NCBI GenBank assembly: GCA_002713695.1
Contig: PAUB01000049.1
Coordinates: 94,130 to 158,129 of the forward strand
Direction: 5' to 3'
DNA length: 64,000 nt
DNA from: Opitutaceae bacterium
GTDB lineage: Bacteria > Verrucomicrobiota > Verrucomicrobiia > Opitutales > Opitutaceae
Numbering within the stretch: position 1 is the stretch's first letter; each line of letters begins with the position of its first letter. Below, piece after piece: positions 1 to 8,532 of the stretch. A program made the position numbers and the translations under genes. The notes below the pieces were generated by a model, which worked only from the letters and a program-made list of their open reading frames with translations, was not told the origin of the DNA and did no database searches.

Positions 1-1
1 G

Positions 2-55
2 GAACGGGTGTTACGCCAGCAATCTGACGACACCGACCAAACAGACGAATCCTGA
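2..55 (+). CDS. C-terminal end of an upstream gene (partial)
   Basis: The first 55 bases hold an open frame that ends ...QQSDDTDQTDES followed by TGA, three bases before the next start codon. An acidic, polar tail directly abutting a plus-strand gene is what the end of an upstream operon member would look like. Only 17 codons are visible, so the product cannot be named. It could also be chance, since short open frames are common at this length. Confidence 0.35.
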   Translation, partial: ERVLRQQSDDTDQTDES

Positions 56-58
56 ACA

Positions 59-1153
59 ATGGAACAGGCTTCCAAAATTCTTCCATCACCTATCAGCGAA
101 GGCCAGCCATTCACCGCACTGGCTCCAATGCAGGACGTGACCGATCTCGCCTTCATGAAGGTTATAGCTCACTACGGCGCACCGGATTACTTCTTCACTG
201 AATTCTTCCGGGTCCATTCCAATTCGCGGCCCGAGAAACACATTCTTCGCTCCATCACCGAGAATCAAACGGGGCGACCTGTTTTCGCGCAGCTCATTGG
301 TGAAAACATCGAGCAGATAACTCGCACGGCCCGCAAGTTGCTCAACTATCCCATCGCTGGAATCGATCTCAATCTTGGTTGCCCTGCTCCCAAAGTTTAC
401 AAGAAGAACGTTGGCGGAGGATTACTGCGCGACCCTGCTCGCATCGATGAGATCTTGGCCGCTCTCCGTGAAGCATGTCCTGGGCTTTTCACCGTCAAGA
501 TGCGTATCGGTTTCGAAGATGATCGAAATTTCGAAGAAATCCTCGAAAGCATCAGCCGCCACAGCGTTGATCTTCTTAGTCTGCATGGTCGCACCGTGAA
601 AGAGATGTATCGCAGTGAAGTTCACTACGATTACATCAAGCAAGCTGCTAGCACTCTCAATTGTCCGGTCCTGGCCAATGGCAACATTACCTCCGCGCAA
701 ACAGCGGTCGAAGTCCTCAGCAAGACGAATGCCGCTGGCGTCATGATCGGTCGCCACGCCATCCGTAACCCGTGGATTTTCCATCAATGTCGTGAAGCCT
801 TTAACGGGCACGTTATCACGCCGATCACTCTGGCCGATGTGCGAGACTATATCGAACGCCTCTTCCACGCCACCAATCACGACAAGTTTCCCGAGCGCGC
901 TCACGTTAACAAGATGAAGAAATATCTAAACTTCGTCGGCCAAAGCGTGGATCCCGACGGCGCTTTCCTCCACGACATGCGTCGAACGGCAACCGAGCTA
1001 GAACTGTTCACGGTATGCGACCGACATCTCTTGTCCGTCCCGGATAAGCCATTTGTGACCGAACCCTACGCTGGCGTGATTGCGCGGCCCAACTGTGAAA
1101 CTCCCGCCGCCAACAGCATTAAGAGCTGCTCACTCGATTCCATCTCCGCATGA
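59..1153 (+). CDS. dus: tRNA-dihydrouridine synthase family protein
   Basis: This is a flavin-dependent enzyme of the Dus family, which reduces uridine to dihydrouridine in the D-loop and other positions of tRNA, in the cytoplasm. The 364-residue protein starts the TIM barrel with APMQDVTD, carries the catalytic cysteine in NLGCPAPK (about residue 112), then VKMRIG, LHGRT and the FMN-phosphate segment ANGNI...GVMIGR. A short helical C-terminal domain follows, as is usual. The DusA/B/C subgroup cannot be assigned confidently; the compact length is nearest DusB/DusC-like proteins. Its stop overlaps the next start by 4 bases (ATGA), so the two genes are probably cotranscribed. Confidence 0.9.
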   Translation: MEQASKILPSPISEGQPFTALAPMQDVTDLAFMKVIAHYGAPDYFFTEFFRVHSNSRPEKHILRSITENQTGRPVFAQLIGENIEQITRTARKLLNYPIAGIDLNLGCPAPKVYKKNVGGGLLRDPARIDEILAALREACPGLFTVKMRIGFEDDRNFEEILESISRHSVDLLSLHGRTVKEMYRSEVHYDYIKQAASTLNCPVLANGNITSAQTAVEVLSKTNAAGVMIGRHAIRNPWIFHQCREAFNGHVITPITLADVRDYIERLFHATNHDKFPERAHVNKMKKYLNFVGQSVDPDGAFLHDMRRTATELELFTVCDRHLLSVPDKPFVTEPYAGVIARPNCETPAANSIKSCSLDSISA

Positions 1154-2412
1154 AAGTTCAACTCCAATACGGCCAAACTGGCCTCGATCTCGATCTAGAC
1201 GGTCTCAACGCCACAGTCCTTAACCCCCGGTTTATTGATGGCCTAGCTGATGAGGCCTCCGCGTTTACCGAAGCTGTGCGAGCGCCGATTGATACGCGAC
1301 CATTACGCGACATTGTCCAGGCCCACGAGACCGTCGCGGTAGTGCTCCCTGATGGCACACGCCCTTTGCCGAGCGATCGCCTGCTGCCTTGGCTGTTCGC
1401 CGAGCTGTCGCATGTTCCAGCTGAGAACTTCACCATTCTGATCGGCACGGGTTCTCACCGAGCCAACACACCGGAAGAGCTAGATCACATGCTTGGGGCC
1501 AATATCGCGCGACGCTACCGAGTGGTAAATCACGATGCTCACGATAGGTCGACTCACGCGCTCGGTGGACATTCTGATAAAGGTTACCCGATCCATTTTG
1601 CACGAGATTATGTCGAAGCAGATCGTCGGATTATTCTCGGATTCATTGAGCCGCACTTCATCGCCGGATTTTCCGGCGGTTACAAAGCTGTGATGCCTGG
1701 TCTCGCAAGTATCGATTCGATCATGCAATACCACGGCGCGCGAGTAATCGGAGATCCACGCAGCACCTGGGGAGAACTTGAGGGCAATCCAACGCAAGAG
1801 CACGTGCGCGCCGGAGGCTCGCTCCTCCCGATCGATTTCTGCATCAACGTCACGCTCAACGCCAACAAAGAGATCACCCGTTATTTTTGTGGCGAAACGA
1901 TGGCAGCCCATGTGGCGGGATGCGCCTTTTCAAAATCCACCGCGATGGTCGCATGCGAAAAGCCATTCCCTATCGTTGTCGCCACCAACAGTGGTTATCC
2001 CCTCGATCAAAATCTCTATCAATCCGTCAAAGGCATGTGTGCGGCCTCACGAATCGTGACTGATGGCGGACTCATCGCCATCGCCTCACGCTGCGATGAT
2101 GGGTTTCCTGAGCACGGTAATTTTCGCTCCATGCTCTTCGAATCCAAATCACCCCAGGAATTATTTGATCGCATCATGAAGCCCGGATTTTCCGTCTTTG
2201 ACCAATGGCAGGCCCAGCTACTTGCCATGGTTCAGTTGAAGTCACGCGTCGGCGTGCACTGTGAATTACCTCCCGAAGATTTACAGCAAGCGCATCTGCA
2301 ACCTATGCCCGATGTTCGTGCAGCGATAGATGCGGAGCTAGAAAAGATCGGACGCGACGCTCCTGTCGCGATCCTTCCCGAAGGCCCCTTAACAATCCCA
2401 TATCTGGCCTAG
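1150..2412 (+). CDS. larA: LarA-like nickel-dependent racemase (lactate racemase N-terminal domain family)
   Basis: The 420-residue protein belongs to the LarA family (formerly DUF2088), whose founding member racemises lactate using a nickel-pincer nucleotide. Visible family signatures are the GTGSHR loop with an active-site histidine (about residue 101), and GFIEPHFIAGFSGGYKAVMPG, which contains the second histidine and the lysine that binds the cofactor. The start ATG lies inside the ATGA overlap with the dus stop. No larB, larC or larE cofactor genes are in the window, and many LarA homologues act on other 2-hydroxy acids, so the substrate is unknown. The stop is one base from the convergent sufT stop, leaving no room for a terminator. 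Confidence 0.8.
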   Translation: MKVQLQYGQTGLDLDLDGLNATVLNPRFIDGLADEASAFTEAVRAPIDTRPLRDIVQAHETVAVVLPDGTRPLPSDRLLPWLFAELSHVPAENFTILIGTGSHRANTPEELDHMLGANIARRYRVVNHDAHDRSTHALGGHSDKGYPIHFARDYVEADRRIILGFIEPHFIAGFSGGYKAVMPGLASIDSIMQYHGARVIGDPRSTWGELEGNPTQEHVRAGGSLLPIDFCINVTLNANKEITRYFCGETMAAHVAGCAFSKSTAMVACEKPFPIVVATNSGYPLDQNLYQSVKGMCAASRIVTDGGLIAIASRCDDGFPEHGNFRSMLFESKSPQELFDRIMKPGFSVFDQWQAQLLAMVQLKSRVGVHCELPPEDLQQAHLQPMPDVRAAIDAELEKIGRDAPVAILPEGPLTIPYLA

Positions 2413-2413
2413 C

Positions 2414-2944
2414 CTAATCGAGCCCCAGCTTCGCTCTTCCAGCCTCTGAGATCATCTGAGGCGCCCATACTGGATCCCAAACGATATGCACTTTGGCTTC
2501 GGACACAGTCGGTAATGCGGCGATTTTTTCTCGCGCATCTTCGGCTATCACTGGCCCCATTCCACATCCAGGAGCCGTGAGCGTCATCTTCACTTCGACT
2601 ACATTACTTCCTTCATCGTTAGTCGATATATCCAGATCGTAGATTAGCCCCAAATCCACGATATTCACTGGAATCTCTGGATCAAAGCAGGTTTTCAGAG
2701 CGGACCAGACAGCTTCTTCGTTAAATTCTCCGGCGATGGGAGCTGCCTTGACCTCTTCTGCCACATAATCGTGCAGTGCATCGGTGTCTTCCTTGGCGAT
2801 TCGAAAAAGACCCTGATCAGTCCGCACCGTTACGTTTCCACCCAGAGTCTGAGTCACGAAAACCGCCAAACCACCGGGAAGCTCTACTTCCTCGCCTGAT
2901 GGGATTGCCGTCGTCGGACATGCACGTGTTAAAGTAGTATTCAT
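2414..2944 (-). CDS. sufT: SufT-type MIP18 family Fe-S assembly protein
   Basis: The 176-residue protein has the two-part layout of SufT. An N-terminal region of about 75 residues (LGGNVTVRTDQGLFRI) precedes a MIP18/DUF59 domain with DPEIPVNIVDLGLIYD and the LTAPGCGMG motif containing the conserved cysteine. SufT proteins help mature Fe-S proteins, usually alongside a SUF operon. No suf genes are present here. The start codon directly abuts the sppA stop (sppA lies to the right on the same strand), so this orientation has sppA downstream of nothing and sufT translated after sppA. LeuC in this window is one likely Fe-S client. Confidence 0.75.
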   Translation of the reverse strand: MNTTLTRACPTTAIPSGEEVELPGGLAVFVTQTLGGNVTVRTDQGLFRIAKEDTDALHDYVAEEVKAAPIAGEFNEEAVWSALKTCFDPEIPVNIVDLGLIYDLDISTNDEGSNVVEVKMTLTAPGCGMGPVIAEDAREKIAALPTVSEAKVHIVWDPVWAPQMISEAGRAKLGLD

Positions 2945-4720
2945 TCAGGGAAGATTAAGAGTCATTGGCATTCTCGCGTAAAGGCCTTGTGGATCATTGA
3001 AACCACGAAGTGTCTCCATCTCGCCTTTAAGCTTCTCCACGATCACACCCTCGAGGCCCGCAGAAGCACCTGCTGGCACCATATCGTTCACTAGTTCTGA
3101 GATGGCTTCTGCCAACTCTTTCTTCCGCGGATATTCGACTAGTCGGTATTTTTCCAATCCGGCTAGTTTTGCGGCATGTTTGATCGCTTCATCCAGACCG
3201 CCGATCTCATCGACCAGCCCTAAATCCAAGGCTTCTTGCCCTGACCACACGCGCCCCTGAGCAATTTCCTCGACCTGAGCACGAGGGATCGCTCGTGATT
3301 CGGCGACCTTGGAAATAAACTCGTCGTAGATCCAATCCACCGACCGCTGGATTAAGGCCATCTCCGCATCAGTCTTGGGCCTACTGATCGTCATGGTGTC
3401 GGCAAACTCGCCTGTCTTCACCTGATCGAAAGTGATCCCCATATTATTGGCGAGTTTCTGAATATCAAACAGCACGCCAAAAACCCCAATCGATCCGGTT
3501 ATCGTCATCGGTTCAGCATAGATGCGCTCACTGTAGGTCGAAATCCAGTAACCGCCCGAAGCCGCGTAAGATCCCATCGAAACGACCACAGGCTTTTCTT
3601 TCGCCGCCAATCGCATCTCCCGCTGAATCGTCTCGGATGCCGAAGCGCTTCCTCCCGGGCTATTCACCCGTAAAACAATTGCGCTGACTGAATCATCAAG
3701 ACGCAGCCTGCGCAGTTCACGAGAAAACCGGTCGCCACCAATCTGCTCTCTCTCGCCCTCACCATCGACAATAGTTCCCTCAGCATAAACCACCGCAATA
3801 CGCCCTCCACCTGATGAGCCGGAGATATTGATCAGATTAGCATAATCCTGCAGCCCAATTTGCGTGAAAGGTTTCGATGCTTTCTGCCCAGTGCTTTCCT
3901 GCAGCTCGGCCAAGATTACGTCACGATAGATTACCCGATCGACCAACCCAGCCTCTTTCGCCTGCTCGGCGCGGATCATACCCTCCGTATCTACCACCTT
4001 TTGAATATCGGCGATACTTAGACCACGACTAGCCCCTATATCCTCAATTAGATTCCCCCAAATACCACCGAGTAACTGCTGCATCTGCTGGCGGTTTTCT
4101 TCACTCAAATCTTCTCTAATAAAGGGCTCCACTGCTGATTTATATTTACCCACGCGCGTGACTTGCACGCCGATGCCGTATTTCTCAAACGCCTTGGCGA
4201 AGAACATCGGTTCGCTCGCCAATCCCGGCATCGTCAACGCTCCATAAGGGTCCAACGCAATATCGTCGGCGACCGAAGCCACGTAATAATCATGCGTTGA
4301 GGCATAATTCAAAAACGCATGCACCGATTTCCCCGAGTCGCGAAAATCCATCAGCTCACCTCGCACCTCTTCGAGCGCTGCGTAGCCCGATCCCATCCCG
4401 CCTGTTCGCACCGAGCCGATAATCAGCACTCCTTTGATCCGATCATCGGTAGAGGCCGTTCTAAGGGCTGCGGTCACCTGTCGCAACTGGAGCACATCCA
4501 CGTGATTCCGTGAAAAACTCCCGAAATCAATCAAAGGAGGCGAATCAGTGATGTTCGCAGACAAATCGAAAACCAGATAGGAGCCACGCTCGACCGCCAC
4601 CGTCTTCTGTTCCATTGATCCAATCACCACGAGCAAGATCACGATAAGAACAATACCTGCTCCGAAAAAGAGCACGAGCGCTGACAATGCTCCCAGCAGT
4701 GAAGAGATAAAATTTCGCAT
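2945..4720 (-). CDS. sppA: signal peptide peptidase SppA, 67K type
   Basis: SppA is a membrane-anchored serine protease that degrades cleaved signal peptides in the periplasm. Near the N-terminus is one membrane span (about residues 8-35), followed by two tandem ClpP-like S49 domains, the long Gram-negative layout. The N-terminal repeat carries the general-base lysine in RVGKYKSAVEP. The C-terminal repeat carries the nucleophile serine in GSYAASGGYW and the following GSIGV. I chose the ATG at 4720 because MRNFISSL leads straight into the membrane span; the ATG at 4738 is possible and has an AGGGA-like sequence just upstream. Its stop abuts the sufT start with no gap, which suggests coupled translation. 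Confidence 0.88.
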   Translation of the reverse strand: MRNFISSLLGALSALVLFFGAGIVLIVILLVVIGSMEQKTVAVERGSYLVFDLSANITDSPPLIDFGSFSRNHVDVLQLRQVTAALRTASTDDRIKGVLIIGSVRTGGMGSGYAALEEVRGELMDFRDSGKSVHAFLNYASTHDYYVASVADDIALDPYGALTMPGLASEPMFFAKAFEKYGIGVQVTRVGKYKSAVEPFIREDLSEENRQQMQQLLGGIWGNLIEDIGASRGLSIADIQKVVDTEGMIRAEQAKEAGLVDRVIYRDVILAELQESTGQKASKPFTQIGLQDYANLINISGSSGGGRIAVVYAEGTIVDGEGEREQIGGDRFSRELRRLRLDDSVSAIVLRVNSPGGSASASETIQREMRLAAKEKPVVVSMGSYAASGGYWISTYSERIYAEPMTITGSIGVFGVLFDIQKLANNMGITFDQVKTGEFADTMTISRPKTDAEMALIQRSVDWIYDEFISKVAESRAIPRAQVEEIAQGRVWSGQEALDLGLVDEIGGLDEAIKHAAKLAGLEKYRLVEYPRKKELAEAISELVNDMVPAGASAGLEGVIVEKLKGEMETLRGFNDPQGLYARMPMTLNLP

Positions 4721-4842
4721 GTTACAAACACTGCGCATCTTTCCCTAGTCTCACGAGAAAATATCCGAGCAGACCCTAAACTGTTTCATCAAGTGATAAC
4801 GAACAAGTTGCTGTCAGTAGGCAGATCTCTTTTAGTGAATCT

Positions 4843-5226
4843 ATGAGCGAGGGAAACAAGCTGCTGACCACTAATCGCAAAGCTCTGACGATCAATCTGG
4901 ACGATACGAAATATGACACGTTCGCAGAGATCGGTGCGGGACAAGAGGTCGCGCGGGTCTTTTTCCATGTCGGTGGGGCGTCTGGCACCGTCGCCAAGAC
5001 GATGTCGGCTTACGATATGGCCTTTAGTGATGCCATCTACGGCACGTCCGAGCGCTACGTTACCCAGGAGAGACTCAGCTTAATACTAGATCATGAATAC
5101 AAGCTCCTGATCGAGAACTACGCTCAGCAAAGGGGTGTCGCGAGTTGGGAAGAAATGGTCCCCGCCGACATTGCCACCGCGATCAAGAATCGACAATTCT
5201 TCGGTTACGTCCCCTCCGACACGTAA
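4843..5226 (+). CDS. short protein resembling the N-terminus of a larger conserved family
   Basis: The 127-residue product begins with a strongly conserved-looking block (NRKALTINLDDTKYDTFAEIG, GAGQEVARVFFHVGGASGT, KTMSAYDMAFSDAIYG). From memory I associate this block with an uncharacterised bacterial family of roughly 450-500 residues, often mislabelled TonB-dependent receptor. Here it ends after 127 residues with a divergent tail (ASWEEMVPADIATAIKNRQF). No signal peptide, barrel or membrane segment is visible, so the receptor label would be wrong for this protein. It may be a remnant, an internal-deletion product or a genuinely short homologue. It lies 23 bases before the DapF-like gene, so the two may be cotranscribed. 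Function unknown. Confidence 0.6.
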   Translation: MSEGNKLLTTNRKALTINLDDTKYDTFAEIGAGQEVARVFFHVGGASGTVAKTMSAYDMAFSDAIYGTSERYVTQERLSLILDHEYKLLIENYAQQRGVASWEEMVPADIATAIKNRQFFGYVPSDT

Positions 5227-5249
5227 TACTGCAAGAGACACCACTTATC

Positions 5250-6101
5250 ATGCGCTTTTCCAAATACCACGCGCTCGGCAACGATTACCTCGTGCTCAAC
5301 CCCAGCGATTACCCCGATTGGACCGAGCCAAACCTCGAGCAGATTCGCGCCATCTGTCATCGTAACTACGGTTTAGGATCCGACGGTATTTTATGGGGCC
5401 CACTTCCCTCGCACCGCGGCGACTTTGGTCTCCGCATTTTCAATCCCGACGGATCAGAAGCCGAGAAGTCCGGCAATGGCCTCCGTATCTTTTCACGGTA
5501 TCTATGGGAGCAAAAAATGACAGCCCAACCAGAATTCACCATCGATACCAGCGGTGGGCTCGTTCGCTCCGCAGTAAATAAATCCGACCTTTCTGTCACG
5601 GTCCAGATGGGTCGCGTGAGTTTCATCAGCTCGGAGATTCCGATTAGAGGTGATGATCGCGAAGTGATCAACGAGCCATTCACCATCCTCGATCGTGAGT
5701 TTCTCGTGTGTGCAGCGACGATTGGAAATCCGCACTGCGTGATCTCACTGCCAGAAATCTCCCCCGAGATTGCGCTCAAGTATGGGCCTTCTCTCGAAAC
5801 GCATTCGTCATTTCCTCAGAAGACAAATGTTCAATTCATGCAGGTCATCGACCGACAAAATATTCGAATCGAAATCTGGGAAAGAGGCGCCGGCTACACC
5901 CTTGCCTCAGGGAGTAGTTCCAGTGCGGCCGCTGCGGTAGCACGCAAGCTCGGCCTTGTCGACGATCAGCTCACCGTGCACATGCCCGGTGGCGCACTCA
6001 GCATCAAGATCGATCTCGAATACGAGATTTCGATGAGCGGCCCCGTAAATCATGTGGCCGATGGCCAAATGCATCCGGAAATTTTCGCGCCAAAGCGCTA
6101 A
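5250..6101 (+). CDS. diaminopimelate epimerase-like protein lacking both catalytic cysteines
   Basis: The 283-residue protein has the full DapF fold signature: YHALGNDYLVLN at the start, GLGSDGI, NPDGSEAEKSGNGLRIF, IGNPHCVISL, TNVQFMQV and ERGAGYTLASGSSSSAAAA. True DapF uses two cysteines as acid and base. Here both positions are serine: Ser74 (codon TCC at 5469-5471, in the place of the usual CGNG cysteine) and Ser220 (codon TCA at 5907-5909, in place of the usual ACGTG cysteine). The remaining active-site residues are kept, so the gene is not decaying at random. Normal two-base thiol epimerisation should be impossible. It may be a paralogue with another reaction; I therefore do not call it dapF. 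The ATG at 5250 matches the family N-terminus better than upstream in-frame starts. Confidence 0.82.
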   Translation: MRFSKYHALGNDYLVLNPSDYPDWTEPNLEQIRAICHRNYGLGSDGILWGPLPSHRGDFGLRIFNPDGSEAEKSGNGLRIFSRYLWEQKMTAQPEFTIDTSGGLVRSAVNKSDLSVTVQMGRVSFISSEIPIRGDDREVINEPFTILDREFLVCAATIGNPHCVISLPEISPEIALKYGPSLETHSSFPQKTNVQFMQVIDRQNIRIEIWERGAGYTLASGSSSSAAAAVARKLGLVDDQLTVHMPGGALSIKIDLEYEISMSGPVNHVADGQMHPEIFAPKR

Positions 6102-6107
6102 ACTCGA

Positions 6108-6719
6108 TCAGTATTTAACTGAGCAACCATAAGGTCGCGTCGTGTCGGTTCGCACAGATTTGCCATCGGATATATCCTTCAGCGCAGAGCGCACATAGTT
6201 TTCAGCCTGATCAATATCTGAGATTTTTGCTGAACGAATACTATCAATCGCACCCTGATAAACGAGCGTGCCCTCCGCAGAGATCACATACATGTGTGGC
6301 GTGGTTTTCGCACCGTAGAGATGCCCTACACTGCTATCACGATCACGAAAATAAGCGGTAAACGACGCTCCCTTTTCTTTCCGCCAGCTTTTTACCTCAG
6401 CAAGATCAAGATCTCCCTGCGCGCCTTTGCAGCCGGAATTGATTACCAACCAAACCACACCATCGGCAATCGCATCGCGCTGCATGGCAGGCATATTCCC
6501 GCTATCGTAATGTTTCACGACAAAGGGACGTCCTTGATTCATCCATTCGAGCACGACCGTCTTGCCACGGAAATCAGAGAGGCTGTGAGTTTTCCCTCCA
6601 ATGTCCGTCAAAGTGAAATCGGGTGCGGATTGCTCCGTCTCCACTGCACGGACAACGAGTAAACCTAGAAACAAGGCGGCCCATACAGCAGCCACACGAA
6701 CAAGTAGATTATTTTTCAT
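6108..6719 (-). CDS. redoxin/thioredoxin-fold secreted protein, expected cysteine replaced by Arg
   Basis: The 203-residue protein has a signal peptide (about residues 1-25, LFLGLLVVRAVE), then an AhpC/TSA-like thioredoxin fold: APDFTLTDIGGKTHSLSDFRGKTVVLEWMN and the PFVVKHY segment, TTPHMYVI with the cis-proline, and the C-terminal RPYGCSVKY. Homologues with this ending carry a cysteine just before PFVKKHY (NPDCPFVKKHY-like). Here residue 64 is arginine (CGT at 6528-6530), one transition from the cysteine codon TGT. The thiol chemistry expected of the family is probably lost unless Cys103 or the C-terminal cysteine substitutes. It is divergent from the exosortase operon and convergent with the DapF-like gene (6 bases apart). 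Confidence 0.78.
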   Translation of the reverse strand: MKNNLLVRVAAVWAALFLGLLVVRAVETEQSAPDFTLTDIGGKTHSLSDFRGKTVVLEWMNQGRPFVVKHYDSGNMPAMQRDAIADGVVWLVINSGCKGAQGDLDLAEVKSWRKEKGASFTAYFRDRDSSVGHLYGAKTTPHMYVISAEGTLVYQGAIDSIRSAKISDIDQAENYVRSALKDISDGKSVRTDTTRPYGCSVKY

Positions 6720-6833
6720 GGCGCCATTATTTTGACTTACGTTCTTCTTAAAATCCAGCGCCTGCCTCATTTCCTCGTGATTTCCGTGACTTGCCGTCGC
6801 TACAAAGATGTTTAAGGTATTGATATTCATTCG

Positions 6834-8429
6834 ATGACGCTTCTTCGAGATATTCGACGTTCCTCTAAATTCTTGCACTTAAACCTAGTGCTGCTAGCTG
6901 CACTGCCCGTCGCGTTGTCGATGTTTCTCTGGCCGCACTGGAATGAAAACCCCGATCTCTCGCATGGTTTTTTCATGCCTTTGCTCTTTTTGCTCCTTCT
7001 CCACGGAAGCAGAAGTCACGGCACCATTCGGTTCTTACCGCCGCATCCAATCAAGACCGCGTTAACTCTCCTTACGATTGCAGCTGGGCTCTTCATCATG
7101 GGAGCTGCTGGGCTTTATGCCGTGACAGTGGGTTGGTCACACACCCTGGTGGCATTCTTTCTTACGAGCAGTGCCTGCCTGTTTTTCTTTGCCGGGCTCC
7201 TAGCATTCTCAGACTCACGCGTAGGTCTCTTGCCGTTGAATTGGACCTCACTGGTGGCAATTGGGCTGTGGCTGCTTTGCGCACCGCTCCCACCAGGCAC
7301 ATATTCTCGGCTTACTCTATTATTGCAGCTCAGTGTAACCGATCACGTGCTCTCCGCCCTCCATCTGCTGGGCATCGCGGCCAGTCAACATGGCAATGTC
7401 ATTGAACTCGCCAAAACTACCGTGGGTGTCGAGGAAGCCTGCAGCGGTGTGCGTAGCCTGATCTCCTGCGTCTTCGCCGGGTTCTTCTTTTCCGCAACTT
7501 TGGTCCGCCGCTTCTGGCCACGCCTGATCATCGTCGGTCTAGCTGCACCACTGGCGTTGATCATGAATTTCGCGCGGTCGCTCATTCTAACTCTGCTCGC
7601 CAATGCTGGGATCGACATTTCGGGCACGTGGCACGACGTGACTGGTTTTGCGGTCTTAGGCATCACCGCTGCAATCCTCGGTGGACTGGCCCTGCTGCTT
7701 GATCAGAAAAATGACAACGACGAGTCAGCTCAAGCAACGCCTGACGAGAAAGCTCGTTCAGTCGGAGTCCTACACACTGGCCTCACCGTGGGTCTTCTGT
7801 TAGTCGCCTCACTCAACATATTTTTCTACGCCAAAACTCGACCGGCCCCACCCTCTGATCGAATCCCGTCGAATCTGCTCCGTATCCTCCCAGCCCAATC
7901 CGAGGGTTGGCAGGTCGATACCAGCACTGATCTTTATCAATTCAGTGGCATCCTGCAGACTGAAAATCTCGCCCAACGCACCTACCGCCGCGTCCTGAAT
8001 GGCGAAGTGGCGATCTTCACCGTGTATCTCACTTACTGGCAGCCCGGCCAATCTTCCGTCAGTCAGGTTTCCATGCATACCCCCGATGCTTGTTGGCCTG
8101 GTTCCGGTTGGTATCCGGTTGAAGTTCCCAGTCGACGCGAAGCGCTGGTCATCCCGGCTCGAGTTGTTCCTCTAGCCGAATCGCGAAAATTCACTACGGG
8201 CCGCTTTTTCCAAAACGTCTGGTTCTGGCATATCTACGATCGAAAACCCATCGATTATGTCGAACCGCGTTCCGCCCTACAACTTCTGCGCCACGCTTGG
8301 CACTACGGTTTTACAAACGAAAGCGATCAACTGTTTGCCCGCTTTTCCATCAACCTGAATTGGGATCAGCTCAAAGATGAACCCCTCATGCAGGAAATCT
8401 TCCGTAACCTGAAACCACTCGGGCTCTAA
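6834..8429 (+). CDS. exosortase fused to an EpsI-type C-terminal domain
   Basis: Exosortases are membrane cysteine transpeptidase-like enzymes that recognise C-terminal sorting signals (PEP-CTERM type) and process surface or exported proteins. Residues 1-290 form a polytopic membrane domain with the catalytic triad in order: cysteine in EEACSGVRSL (about residue 203), arginine in NFARSLIL, histidine in GTWHDVTGF. A further span (about 310-330) leads to a periplasmic EpsI-like domain (DUF3485) with NLAQRTYRR and the SMHTPDACWPGSGW motif. Length 531 is typical of such fusions. Two tiny membrane proteins follow within 110 bases. No sorting-signal substrate gene is obvious in the window, which is normal because targets are scattered over the genome. 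Confidence 0.88.
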   Translation: MTLLRDIRRSSKFLHLNLVLLAALPVALSMFLWPHWNENPDLSHGFFMPLLFLLLLHGSRSHGTIRFLPPHPIKTALTLLTIAAGLFIMGAAGLYAVTVGWSHTLVAFFLTSSACLFFFAGLLAFSDSRVGLLPLNWTSLVAIGLWLLCAPLPPGTYSRLTLLLQLSVTDHVLSALHLLGIAASQHGNVIELAKTTVGVEEACSGVRSLISCVFAGFFFSATLVRRFWPRLIIVGLAAPLALIMNFARSLILTLLANAGIDISGTWHDVTGFAVLGITAAILGGLALLLDQKNDNDESAQATPDEKARSVGVLHTGLTVGLLLVASLNIFFYAKTRPAPPSDRIPSNLLRILPAQSEGWQVDTSTDLYQFSGILQTENLAQRTYRRVLNGEVAIFTVYLTYWQPGQSSVSQVSMHTPDACWPGSGWYPVEVPSRREALVIPARVVPLAESRKFTTGRFFQNVWFWHIYDRKPIDYVEPRSALQLLRHAWHYGFTNESDQLFARFSINLNWDQLKDEPLMQEIFRNLKPLGL

Positions 8430-8433
8430 ACAT

Positions 8434-8526
8434 ATGCCACTGTCGGTTACCTCCCTTGAGAAACGCATTCTCGCCATCCTCGCTCTGTTAATCGTGCTCG
8501 GATTAATTGGGCAGGCCGTGCTCTGA
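8434..8526 (+). CDS. 30-residue single-span membrane protein in the exosortase operon
   Basis: This tiny open frame starts 4 bases after the exosortase stop and ends 6 bases before the next gene. The product is a short polar head (MPLSVTSLEKR) followed by one hydrophobic helix (ILAILALLIVLGLIGQAVL). Its placement inside a tight operon, its exact reading frame fit and its clean membrane-helix composition argue that it is translated. I cannot name a family. It may be a helper or stabiliser of the exosortase, which is inference from position only. Confidence 0.55.
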   Translation: MPLSVTSLEKRILAILALLIVLGLIGQAVL

Positions 8527-8532
8527 ACCAAC

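Noticed and set aside
422..904. 160-codon minus-strand frame inside the dihydrouridine synthase gene
   Set aside because: The sense strand carries a complete, conserved enzyme; the antisense frame has no family features.
5145..5249. Longer N-terminus of the DapF-like gene starting at 5145
   Set aside because: The extra 35 residues overlap the preceding gene in another frame and are not DapF-like; the family start MRFSKYHALGND lies at 5250.
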